Assembly (NCBI GenBank): GCA_046483125.1
Contig: JAWODU010000045.1
Location: forward strand, 1-11,273
Length of the DNA stretch: 11,273 nt
From: JAWODU01 sp046483125
Lineage (GTDB): Bacteria; Verrucomicrobiota; Kiritimatiellia; UBA8416; JAWODU01
Reading direction: 5' to 3'
Shown here piece by piece: positions 1 to 5,976 of the stretch. Every line of letters starts with the position of its first letter. The first letter of the stretch is position 1. Below the pieces are notes generated by a model. The model had not been told where the DNA came from. It saw only the letters and a program-made list of their open reading frames with translations, and did not search any database. A program made the position numbers and the translations under genes.

Positions 1-159
1 TCACGGACAGCTTCCGCCACCGGCTACGCCGGACCTCCGCTGCTCTTGATCCGTACAACCCTTACTCTTTCATAAAACCTGCAAACCCTCTAAAAGCAAT
101 GTCTGAAAAAACAGCCGCAAGAGGGACAGGGATATTCTTGTCTCAAAATTAATCAGAAT
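1..159. other. Non-coding left edge with a small GC-rich hairpin
   Basis: No convincing reading frame is visible in this stretch. Near the left edge, 20-24 (CCGGC) and 28-32 (GCCGG) form a perfect 5-bp stem around a 3-base loop, in a GC-rich context that contrasts with the A-rich bases 60-160. Such short GC-rich palindromes are common as dispersed repeats in bacteria, but only one copy is in the window, so repeat status is unproven. At 124-144 a weak imperfect stem (GGGACA pairing with TGTCTC) follows the stop codon of the RHS remnant on the minus strand, but it has no T-tract and is not a convincing terminator. Confidence 0.3.
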
Positions 160-297
160 TTACTGTTGACCTTTTCCTGGTACTCTGACCCGCCAGGGTC
201 CGTCGTTGTAGCCGTACTTCGTGGTCCGGCTTTCAGCGTCCACCCGGTTGGTGAGCCAGCCGTCGGCCGAACAGAAGAAGCCGTTCGTTGTGCCGTC
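160..297 (-). pseudogene. RHS/YD-repeat protein remnant (C-terminal piece)
   Basis: Read on the minus strand from base 297, there are 45 sense codons and then a TAA stop. The translation contains DGTTNGFF, then SADGWLTNRVDAESRTTKYG and YNDG. This is the G-x-LT-NRVDA-x-GRTT-x-Y-x-Y cadence of RHS/YD repeats, found in large secreted or surface proteins that form a beta-cocoon around a toxin domain. There is no start codon, and the same frame meets a stop about five codons upstream, so this is only a decayed fragment of a much larger gene. Its first codon overlaps the stop codon of the small antitoxin-like gene, which implies that a recombination junction lies close to base 297. The assignment rests on motif recognition over a short stretch, but the pattern is characteristic. 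Confidence 0.55.
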
Positions 298-466
298 AGG
301 CAATCTTCTCTTTCACTCTTTCCTGGGGAGATCGACGAACCAAACGGTCGGCGCACTTCTCCTGCTCCTTCAGAACATGAGATGCGTACGGCTCCCTCCT
401 ATTCATGCATTCGTCCTCGATCTCTTTCCTCACCTTCCTTATGTCCTGAACTACCGAGTCTTTCAT
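296..466 (-). CDS. Small antitoxin-like partner of the PIN toxin (56 aa)
   Basis: This is a 56-codon gene reading MKDSVVQDIRKVRKEIEDEC and ending in RVKEKIA. It starts with ATG one base after the TGA of the PIN gene and has a strong ribosome-binding site (GGAGG, 6 bases upstream) inside the PIN coding end, so translational coupling is expected. Short charged helical proteins beginning MKD-x-(I/V)V-x-(E/D)(I/V)R-x-(I/V)R commonly lie directly downstream of this PIN family, and they are presumed antitoxins that bind and block the nuclease. The order here, toxin then antitoxin, is the reverse of classical vapBC. No DNA-binding domain is visible at this size, so self-repression by this protein alone is uncertain. 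The stop codon overlaps the RHS remnant by two bases, so the natural C-terminus could have been altered by that junction. The function is inferred from position and N-terminal pattern. Confidence 0.72.
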   Translation of the reverse strand: MKDSVVQDIRKVRKEIEDECMNRREPYASHVLKEQEKCADRLVRRSPQERVKEKIA

Positions 467-467
467 C

Positions 468-941
468 TCAAACCTCCATCAATTCCTCCGGTGTGCATAT
501 AACCGGTGACCGCATCCTGTGAATTACATTGATTTCGTCTACAATTCTCCTCACTCGCCCGCTGGCTATATGAGAACAATTCCAAGTCACCATATAATCC
601 ATCCCGTGGAGAGTAGCCAACGCCAGGTGATAGGCGTCCGCTTTGGCCTTGTCAGGAATGTCCATTGCCTCAAAATATTCTTCGGCAAGATCAATGACCT
701 CTTCGTATACCTCCAATGAAGAGAAATCCTTAACCACATCCTGTCGCTTGACTGCAGCCACCGCGTCACCGCGAGAAATCTCCTCCAACACAACCGGAGA
801 AACAAACGCCTCCAAGCGCGGCAACACCTTCTCCCACCATTCTGCAGTACATTGTTGATGCGCCGCTACAATGATATCTCTGCTTGCTCGCGCAGTGTAA
901 TAACTGACCACCGATGATTCTATATACACGGTCTTTTTCAT
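468..941 (-). CDS. PIN-domain protein, probable VapC-type toxin RNase
   Basis: The product is a 157-residue PIN-fold protein, a predicted Mg2+-dependent single-strand RNase. It starts TVYIESSVVSYY (E8 at the position of the first catalytic acid), has SRDIIVAAHQQ and EWW at 20-36, an acidic pair at 53-54 (VLEEI), KADAYHLALA at 100-109 (D102) and MDYMVTWNCSHIAS at 114-127, and ends VICTPEELM. The YIESS opening and WNCxHI core are typical of a PIN subfamily annotated as VapC-like toxins. I chose the ATG at 941 because the protein then begins exactly at the first PIN beta-strand. A longer open frame to 1067 would run into the insertion sequence. No good Shine-Dalgarno precedes the ATG. Weak -10-like hexamers (TATGGT, TAGAAT) lie 8-18 bases upstream, so the mRNA may be almost leaderless. 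The small gene downstream is its likely antitoxin. Confidence 0.85.
   Translation of the reverse strand: MKKTVYIESSVVSYYTARASRDIIVAAHQQCTAEWWEKVLPRLEAFVSPVVLEEISRGDAVAAVKRQDVVKDFSSLEVYEEVIDLAEEYFEAMDIPDKAKADAYHLALATLHGMDYMVTWNCSHIASGRVRRIVDEINVIHRMRSPVICTPEELMEV
473..477 (-). promoter_or_regulatory. Ribosome-binding site of the small antitoxin-like gene
   Basis: GGAGG on the minus strand lies 6 bases before the ATG at 466, inside the last codons of the PIN gene. It is the main evidence that the 56-codon frame is translated. Confidence 0.7.
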
Positions 942-964
942 CTCATGTATTCTACCATAATTCA

Positions 965-970
965 CATTCA
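965..970 (+). repeat. Target-site duplication CATTCA, left copy
   Basis: The hexamer CATTCA directly abuts the left terminal repeat of the insertion sequence. An identical copy directly abuts the right end at 2295-2300. A 6-bp duplication falls within the range reported for IS481-type elements. Confidence 0.65.
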
Positions 971-979
971 TGTCCACAA
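971..979 (+). repeat. Left terminal inverted repeat of the IS
   Basis: TGTCCACAA is matched by 2286-2294 on the opposite strand at 8 of 9 positions; only the outermost base differs. No further inward match is seen. Confidence 0.6.
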
Positions 980-1001
980 TCAACAATGGGGAATAACAAC
1001 C

Positions 1002-2276
1002 ATGAACCCATCCAGCATTTCCCTTCCCTCCGCCTGGTCCGATACGGTCCGCACTGCGGTATTGCATTCCTGTTCACTGGCACATTACGCCATTGTCCAT
1101 GCCCGAAGCTGGTGCGCCGACAGCCGTCTCCAGCGTGTCAGGCTGGCCGGCAGGCTTGACCGTGCGCGCAATGAGATCACTCTGCTCAGAGAGGAAATCC
1201 GGATTAAAGGTGCCAGAATGCGGAAGATCCCCGCCCGTCACCGGCCGTTCTATCCTCCCGCCGAACGTATGGCCATTCTGGAAATGAAAGCAGTGCGTGG
1301 ATGGAATCTGCGCCAGACGGCTGAAGCGTTTCTCGTGGAGCCGGAAGCCGTCGCTTCATGGATGAAACGGGTCGAAGACGATTCCCTTGTGCAAATAAAT
1401 ACACCCGTCAACAGGTTCCCGGCGTTCGTACGATATCTCACCCAAAGGATCAAGGTCCTCTGTCCCGTCATGGGCAAACAGCGCATCGCGGGCGTCCTGG
1501 CACGGGCGGGTCTTCATCTCTCCGGAACCACCGTCGGCAGGATACTCAGGGAAAGATCCTTTCCAACAGGTCCTGTCGATCCCGTTGATCCCGTCAAAAA
1601 CATGCCCTGCAGAACCGTAACCGCCCGCCATCCCAACCATGTATGGCATGTGGACCTGACAACCGTTCCCACAGGCAAAGGTTTCTGGACGTCGTGGTTT
1701 CCTCACGCTCTGCCTCAGGTCTGGCCGTTCTGCTGGTGGGTAGCGGTTGTAATTGACCATTTCTCCCGCAGGGTGATGGGATTGGCCGTGTTTCCGTATC
1801 AGCCCTCATCTCTTGAAGTGCGCACCTTTCTCGGACGGGTAATGGGGCGGAACAAGGCACATCCGAAACACATCATCTCCGATCGCGGCGGACAATTTGA
1901 TTGCCCTGCATTCCGCAAATGGGCAAAGCGAAAAAGGATCAAACCCCGCTACGGAGCCGTCGGTAAGTACGGGAGTATTGCCGTGGTAGAGCGCTTCATC
2001 CGTTCATTGAAAAACGAATGCATCCGGCAGATTCTTGTTCCGTTAGATGCCGGGGAATTCCGCGAGGAACTGGAACTCTACTCAATATGGTACAACGAGT
2101 TCCGCCCGCACACATTCCTCAACGGCAGAACGCCGGAAGAACGGTATAACCAGGAACCCTTGAAACTGCCGACGCCCGATGTTCCTAATTGCCAACTGCC
2201 GGAAATGAGGCTCAACGTGTCGTTTCTTGAGGGCAGGAAGCATCTGCCTGTTGTGGAACTGAAGAAAGCTGCCTGA
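1002..2276 (+). CDS. DDE (rve/integrase core) transposase of the IS
   Basis: The protein has 424 residues and appears to be full length. Residues 40-76 form a charged heptad-like helix, possibly for dimerisation. Residues 84-122 (RMAILEMKAVRGWNLRQTAE onward to ASWMKR) look like a helix-turn-helix that would recognise the IS ends. The integrase core follows: WHVDLTTVP supplies D218, ISDRGGQF supplies D294 and AVVERFIRSLKNE supplies E330. The last two are separated by exactly 35 residues, the classical D,D(35)E triad. The WYNEFRPH block and the terminal HLPVVELKKAA agree with related planctomycete/lentisphaere-type transposases as I recall them. I chose the ATG at 1002 because it lies inside the IS ends and has GGGGA about 10 bases upstream; an in-frame ATG at 945 lies outside the element. 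No frameshift or internal stop is seen, so it may be active. Confidence 0.9.
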   Translation: MNPSSISLPSAWSDTVRTAVLHSCSLAHYAIVHARSWCADSRLQRVRLAGRLDRARNEITLLREEIRIKGARMRKIPARHRPFYPPAERMAILEMKAVRGWNLRQTAEAFLVEPEAVASWMKRVEDDSLVQINTPVNRFPAFVRYLTQRIKVLCPVMGKQRIAGVLARAGLHLSGTTVGRILRERSFPTGPVDPVDPVKNMPCRTVTARHPNHVWHVDLTTVPTGKGFWTSWFPHALPQVWPFCWWVAVVIDHFSRRVMGLAVFPYQPSSLEVRTFLGRVMGRNKAHPKHIISDRGGQFDCPAFRKWAKRKRIKPRYGAVGKYGSIAVVERFIRSLKNECIRQILVPLDAGEFREELELYSIWYNEFRPHTFLNGRTPEERYNQEPLKLPTPDVPNCQLPEMRLNVSFLEGRKHLPVVELKKAA

Positions 2277-2285
2277 AGGCCGCTT

Positions 2286-2294
2286 TTGTGGACG
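2286..2294 (-). repeat. Right terminal inverted repeat of the IS
   Basis: This is the complement of the left end, reading CGTCCACAA inward from the right boundary, 10 bases beyond the transposase stop codon. Confidence 0.6.
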
Positions 2295-2300
2295 CATTCA
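2295..2300 (+). repeat. Target-site duplication CATTCA, right copy
   Basis: This copy is identical to the hexamer at 965-970 and directly abuts the right IS end. Confidence 0.65.
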
Positions 2301-2394
2301 AACGCACTCACAGCCGAACTGCGTCTCGACCCGGAAATTCACACCATGTTCCGCGCATGCGACGCGCGAAAACTGCAAAATCAAGAGTCAAAGA

Positions 2395-4482
2395 TCATCT
2401 AATCCGACCCAAAATCTCTTCAAAACTGCCCGCCGAAAGCCGCTGTACCATTACACCCATGTTCCTCCAGGCGTAAGGTGTGACGTCTCCCTCTCCTTTG
2501 GAAGGCAGACGCGCGGATCGGTATCCTTCGCAGCTGTTGGTGTCTACAACGCTGACCGCACCGGTGGCAGTCCAGTTCTCCTGACCGTTGAGAAGACCGT
2601 TTGTATAGCCTTCGGCGGCCTCAAAGCCCGTGGTCCAGGTGTTGGTACCGGAGCCGGAGTCTATCCGGGCGTAACTGCCGGAGTTGGTGGGACTGTAACC
2701 CCAGTAGAGTTCTTCGGGATCGGACATGCCGTCGGCATCGGTATCTTCTTCGGAAGGGTCTGTACCTTGGTTGTATTCCTCGACGTTGGTAAGACCGTCG
2801 GAGTCGGGATCGCCGGAGTCGGTTTCGTCGAGGTCTCCGAAGTAGGTCTGTTCCCAGTCATCGGGCAGACTGTCCCAGTCCGCGGAGATGCCCGGGGGCG
2901 TGCTGGTCGAAAGTTTGAGGTTGTCGTAATATCCCTGGGTACCCTTGAGCATGAGAGCGGTGAACTCGTCCCGGGAGCCGGCACTGCCTATCTGATCGGC
3001 AATTACTTCCCCGTTGAGGCATATCAGCCACTCGCCGGCTGAGTAATCGACTTTTATCGTGAGGCGGACCCACTCGCCGGCCGTAAGCGGCGTGTGATTG
3101 GTGAGGGTGACCCAGCTCCCGGAAGCGCCGGTGCCGTTATACACCACAAGCCGCCCGTCCTCGTTGACGTAGACCGAAGCGCTTCCCTCCTGGGGCCATC
3201 CGGGCTCTTCCATGTAGCGGACGGCCGTGTAGCAGTCAACCCATATCACGTCTTCACCCGTAGAAAGATAGAGCTGTTTAACCTCGCCGGTAACGGTAAC
3301 GGCCCCGTCAATGTGAAGGGCCTGGTCCCCGGCGTAGACGGTGCCGGTCTGGACCAGCGCGGTATTGGCGGGAGAAGCCTGCCAGTTGTTCTGGCCGTCA
3401 ATATCGCCCGCAGAGCAGGTATCCGTTTCAAAGAGTTCGGTAAAGGGCACCGTGCCGTATGTATTAGAGGAGGCGGGGTCGTTGCCGAAGAAGACTTCGT
3501 CTCCGTCGTCTATTCCGTCACCATCGCTGTCGGCGTCAAGAGGATCGGAGCCGTAGGTGTTTACCTCTTCCCCGTCTGTAAGGCCGTCATCGTCGGTGTC
3601 GGGATCGGCGGCGTCCGTGAGATGTGTAAACTCCTCGGCGTAGTCTCCAAGGCCGTCGGAGTCGCTGTCGGTATCTTCATCTGAAGTTCCGAGCTGTTCT
3701 TCCTGTTCGGCGTCGAGTCCGTCGCCGTCGAGGTCGACGTAGACAAGGGAGCTGTAGACGGTGACTTCACCCGTTTGGCGGCGTATTTTTATGCCGACGG
3801 CATTGGCGTTGGTCTGAAAGGGAATGGAAAGATAGTCGACGTTGGTGGCAAGGGTACCCGAAAGAAGATCCCCGTAGAGGTTGGATGCAACTATGCCGTT
3901 TGTAGCGTCGTACAGGTCCACGTACAGGGAGGCGTTTGTACTGTCGAGGTATTCAAGGGCCATTACTGCATCATTGGTGAGTTTCGCCCGGTCCACTTCT
4001 ATATGAAGAGAACCCGCCCCGGATGCGTTGGTTGCATCCACGTACCAGGCCGGCGGCGTGTTCGTGTTCCACGCGCCGCCTATTTTATAGGACGCTACCC
4101 ACCAGTCGGGCGCGGCGTATTCGTAGTCGTTGGTGGAGGTGAAAAAGGCTTCCCCCCAGTCGATCCAGGCCCGGCTTACTGCACTTGAGTCGGCGCCGTC
4201 GCCCCAGCCGTCCATGTCGGTGTCTGCTGAATAAGGGTCCGTCCAGATGGCGTATTCGTCTATATTGGCAAGGCTGTCGCCGTCATAGTTGAGAGAAGCG
4301 TCGTTTGAGTTGACGTCGAGACCGAAGAACGTTTCGTATTCGTCGCTCATGCCGTCGCCGTCGGTATCGGTGAAGGCGTAGGCTATCATTACAGCCAGTG
4401 CCAGTATTACCGGCGCCAGCAGAATGGAGCCTTTCTTAACGAGGCTCAGGCGGCGTTTTCCGCGCTTTGTTTGTTGTGTCAT
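2395..4482 (-). CDS. TSP3-repeat / concanavalin-A-like surface protein, C-terminally truncated
   Basis: The protein has 695 residues. A basic N-terminus (TKRGKRRLSLVKK) is followed by a hydrophobic segment at 19-36, a signal peptide or membrane anchor. Calcium-binding thrombospondin type 3 DxDxDG repeats occur at about 38-99, 250-335 and 556-592 (DTDGDGMSD, DTDDDGLTDGEE, DADSDGDGIDD, DPDSDGLTN). A ConA/LamG-like beta-sandwich lies at about 345-525. A second copy begins at 617 (GFEAAEGY, NGQENW, echoing DGQNNW in the first) but stops after about 60 residues. The last residues, from about 677 (MVQRLSAGSFEEILGRIR), do not fit the domain, so the natural 3' end has been lost. ATG at 4482 is preferred over 4524 because GGGAGGG lies 5 bases upstream. 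It sits 43 bases after the beta-helix gene, in the same operon. It is probably an adhesin or polysaccharide-binding surface protein. Confidence 0.82.
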   Translation of the reverse strand: MTQQTKRGKRRLSLVKKGSILLAPVILALAVMIAYAFTDTDGDGMSDEYETFFGLDVNSNDASLNYDGDSLANIDEYAIWTDPYSADTDMDGWGDGADSSAVSRAWIDWGEAFFTSTNDYEYAAPDWWVASYKIGGAWNTNTPPAWYVDATNASGAGSLHIEVDRAKLTNDAVMALEYLDSTNASLYVDLYDATNGIVASNLYGDLLSGTLATNVDYLSIPFQTNANAVGIKIRRQTGEVTVYSSLVYVDLDGDGLDAEQEEQLGTSDEDTDSDSDGLGDYAEEFTHLTDAADPDTDDDGLTDGEEVNTYGSDPLDADSDGDGIDDGDEVFFGNDPASSNTYGTVPFTELFETDTCSAGDIDGQNNWQASPANTALVQTGTVYAGDQALHIDGAVTVTGEVKQLYLSTGEDVIWVDCYTAVRYMEEPGWPQEGSASVYVNEDGRLVVYNGTGASGSWVTLTNHTPLTAGEWVRLTIKVDYSAGEWLICLNGEVIADQIGSAGSRDEFTALMLKGTQGYYDNLKLSTSTPPGISADWDSLPDDWEQTYFGDLDETDSGDPDSDGLTNVEEYNQGTDPSEEDTDADGMSDPEELYWGYSPTNSGSYARIDSGSGTNTWTTGFEAAEGYTNGLLNGQENWTATGAVSVVDTNSCEGYRSARLPSKGEGDVTPYAWRNMGVMVQRLSAGSFEEILGRIR

Positions 4483-4487
4483 AACAG

Positions 4488-4494
4488 CCCTCCC
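4488..4494 (-). promoter_or_regulatory. Strong ribosome-binding site deciding the TSP3 gene start
   Basis: GGGAGGG on the minus strand lies 5 bases before the ATG at 4482. The in-frame ATG at 4524 has no comparable site, so the shorter protein with an N-terminal signal anchor is favoured. Confidence 0.7.
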
Positions 4495-4525
4495 AGGCCA
4501 TGAGGTTGTCAGGTTAATGGTCATA

Positions 4526-5224
4526 TCAGAATACCGTCAGACTGCTTCCGGCAAGGGCCTCCTGGGTTTCGTAACAGCCCATGTCATAGCCGTCGCGGGC
4601 AGTGCCCTCTATGTCCAAGCTGACTCCGATGCCGGTACCCGCACCGACGCAGGGGCTGGTAACGTCAATACGGTAGTCGCCCGCTGAAGCGTCGCTGAAC
4701 TGGGGATCGGAGGATATACTGCCGGTCCCGGCGCTTGCGCTTCCCCCGTAAAGGGCGGATACGTTCCATACGTCGTTGTAATCGATTGTGGGGGTCGAGC
4801 CGGAATCGGCGTAGATTCCCGTGCCGTCTCCCTTCCCGGCAATAATGGAGTTGCGGATGGTAATCGAAGCATTGCGCCCGCTCATGGTGCGGTCGGCGCA
4901 ACAGACACCCCCGGTAGCAGTGTTGTCAGCCACAGTTGTGTAAAGCACCGTAAGGTTCCCGCCGGATGCGCTTCCTTTGGAGTAAATAACGTAACCGCCG
5001 GCAGTCGTGGCCGTGTTGCTCACTACCAGGCAGTTCTGCAGTTTGATCGTGGGCCCGCTGTACGCGTCCTTTCCGACTGCCGCTGCCTCACTTGCAGTGT
5101 TTCCAATCAACTCACAGCGGTACAGTTCCGCCGAGGCATTGCCGCAGGAAACGGCGCCGCCTTCGTCGGATGCCTCATTGCCCGTAAAGTCCGTATCATA
5201 TATCTTTACAGTATCCTGAATCAC
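4526..5224 (-). CDS. C-terminal half of the Pmp-like beta-helix protein (frame-broken)
   Basis: This is the downstream part of the gene that begins at 5976. It opens with GTG (IQDTVKIYDTDFTGNEASDE), but GTG has no ribosome-binding site and the frame continues directly the beta-helix repeats of the upstream part. FTGNEASDEGGAV and LIGNTASE are further FxxN/GGA[IV] Pmp-type repeats, followed by strands of a right-handed beta-helix (NCLVVSNTATTAGGYVIY, TVLYTTVADNTA). The end, DIEGTARDGYDMGCYE, matches the terminal motif of many secreted beta-helix proteins (D-x-G-x-R-x-x-x-x-x-DxGxYE). Adding a single G to the run at 5230-5235 joins both parts into one 483-residue protein. Alone, this part lacks a signal peptide and is unlikely to be made independently. 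The TSP3 gene follows 43 bases later. Confidence 0.75.
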   Translation of the reverse strand: MIQDTVKIYDTDFTGNEASDEGGAVSCGNASAELYRCELIGNTASEAAAVGKDAYSGPTIKLQNCLVVSNTATTAGGYVIYSKGSASGGNLTVLYTTVADNTATGGVCCADRTMSGRNASITIRNSIIAGKGDGTGIYADSGSTPTIDYNDVWNVSALYGGSASAGTGSISSDPQFSDASAGDYRIDVTSPCVGAGTGIGVSLDIEGTARDGYDMGCYETQEALAGSSLTVF

Positions 5225-5976
5225 ATAGACCCCCCGCCGTCGTCAGCCGCACTGTTGTTCTTGAACAGGCAGTTGGTGAGGGTGTGCGTAATGTTTTGGC
5301 CGGATACAGCAGCTCCGCCGCCACTGCCGCCGGCTTCGTTGGCTATGAAGGTGTTGTTGCCCGAAGTGGAATTGCGCCCGGACATCCACACAGCCCCGCC
5401 GTCGCCGCTGGTCTTGTTGTTCACAAAGACGCAGTTGTCGACCTCGGCACCGCTCAAGCGGCCGTTGAGATACAGAGCCCCGCCGTCGTAGCTCGCAGTG
5501 GAAACGTCCGAGTTCCTGAAAAAGAAGCCGTCGAAAGCGACTTTGCCGTCGCTCGCGCTGTCCGCAAAGGCACGGGAGTTGGCGTTGGTGAGGTCGATTA
5601 CCGTCATCGTGCCGGTATTGACGTTGTCGGCGTCGGGAAGAGTCTGGTTGGTCCAGTCAAAGCCGGATCCGCCCTGCCACCCTGCGTAGCCGCCGTACCA
5701 GTGCATGGCGCCGCCGGTGATCGTAACGTCGTAGCCCTCGGTGCCGAAATCCTCATAGCCGCCTTCACTGGTTGAGATGTAAAGCCCGGCGGCAACGTAT
5801 ACCGTATCGCCGGTACTGGCGGATGAGGCCGCGGCCTGAAGGTTGGTGTAGGGCTGATCGGAAGTGCCGTCGGAGGCCCCGTTGGATCCGTCGTAGTCAA
5901 CGTCGACGTAGTAGGTCACAGCCTGCGCACCGCCTGCCATCATCAGCACCGTGAGAAGGATTGCTTGCAGTTTCAT
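5221..5976 (-). CDS. N-terminal half of a secreted Pmp-like right-handed beta-helix protein
   Basis: The frame codes for 251 residues. A clear signal peptide (MKLQAILLTVLMMAGGAQA, cleavage expected after residue 19) is followed by VTYYVDVDYDGSNGASDG, then DQPYTNLQAAASSASTGDTV and YVAAGLY, the standard opening of secreted right-handed beta-helix proteins. Repeats pairing FxxN with GGA[ALV] follow: FRNS/GGAL, FVNN/GGAV, FIANEAGGSGGGAAV, FKNNSAADDGGG. These are the hallmark of chlamydial polymorphic membrane proteins and related adhesins. The frame then hits TGA three codons after a run of six G, in the middle of a repeat. The start is well supported by GAGGAG, 8 bases upstream. It is the first gene of a minus-strand operon with the TSP3 protein and probably surface-exposed or secreted. 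As read, the product would be cut to half length. Confidence 0.82.
   Translation of the reverse strand: MKLQAILLTVLMMAGGAQAVTYYVDVDYDGSNGASDGTSDQPYTNLQAAASSASTGDTVYVAAGLYISTSEGGYEDFGTEGYDVTITGGAMHWYGGYAGWQGGSGFDWTNQTLPDADNVNTGTMTVIDLTNANSRAFADSASDGKVAFDGFFFRNSDVSTASYDGGALYLNGRLSGAEVDNCVFVNNKTSGDGGAVWMSGRNSTSGNNTFIANEAGGSGGGAAVSGQNITHTLTNCLFKNNSAADDGGGSM
5230..5235 (-). repeat. Run of six G at the frame break of the Pmp-like gene
   Basis: On the minus strand the codons read GGC GGG GGG TCT ATG TGA. With seven G they would read GGC GGG GGG GTC TAT GTG ATT, giving GGGVYVIQD, the expected repeat motif, and the frame stays open to 4526. A change in run length therefore switches the full-length product on or off. 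It may be a phase-variation tract, a slippage site, a fixed mutation or a sequencing error; the sequence alone cannot decide. Confidence 0.7.

Larger units (their letters stand above)
971..2294 (+). mobile_element. IS481-like insertion sequence, apparently complete
   Basis: The element is 1324 bp and holds a single transposase gene, with 31 bases before it and 18 after. The left end begins TGTCCACAA (971-979). The right end, read inward on the opposite strand, begins CGTCCACAA (2286-2294). This gives a terminal inverted repeat of 9 bp with one mismatch at the outermost base. CATTCA flanks both ends as a direct repeat, the mark of target duplication. A TGT start, short inverted repeats and a D,D(35)E transposase fit the IS481 family, although no database comparison was possible. 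The intact frame and unmutated duplication suggest recent insertion or continued activity. It landed about 30 bases upstream of the PIN gene and may contribute to that gene's promoter. Confidence 0.7.

Noticed and set aside
945..1001. Upstream extension of the transposase to ATG at 945
   Set aside because: Those codons lie largely outside the left IS end at 971, include the target duplication, and lack a ribosome-binding site. ATG at 1002 fits the element.
2288..2476. A 62-codon plus-strand frame after the transposase
   Set aside because: It crosses the IS right end and runs antisense into the TSP3 gene end. Its product is basic, with no motif.
3094..3684. A 196-codon plus-strand open frame opposite the TSP3 gene
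   Set aside because: It is the complement of the DxDxDG repeat region, whose GTC/GTG-rich antisense stays open by composition (valine- and glycine-rich product). It has no ribosome-binding site and no recognisable domain.
3540..3760. Possible tandem DNA repeats or CRISPR-like periodicity (recurring GTCGG/GTCGTC)
   Set aside because: The periodicity comes from the codons for calcium-binding DxDxDG repeats in the TSP3 protein; spacing and sequence vary and there are no uniform repeats with spacers.
5230..5235. Programmed -1 ribosomal frameshift at the G-run
   Set aside because: A canonical X XXY YYZ heptamer in the right frame would need G before GGG GGG, but the preceding base is C, and no clear downstream pseudoknot was seen. 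Homopolymer length change or transcriptional slippage fits better.
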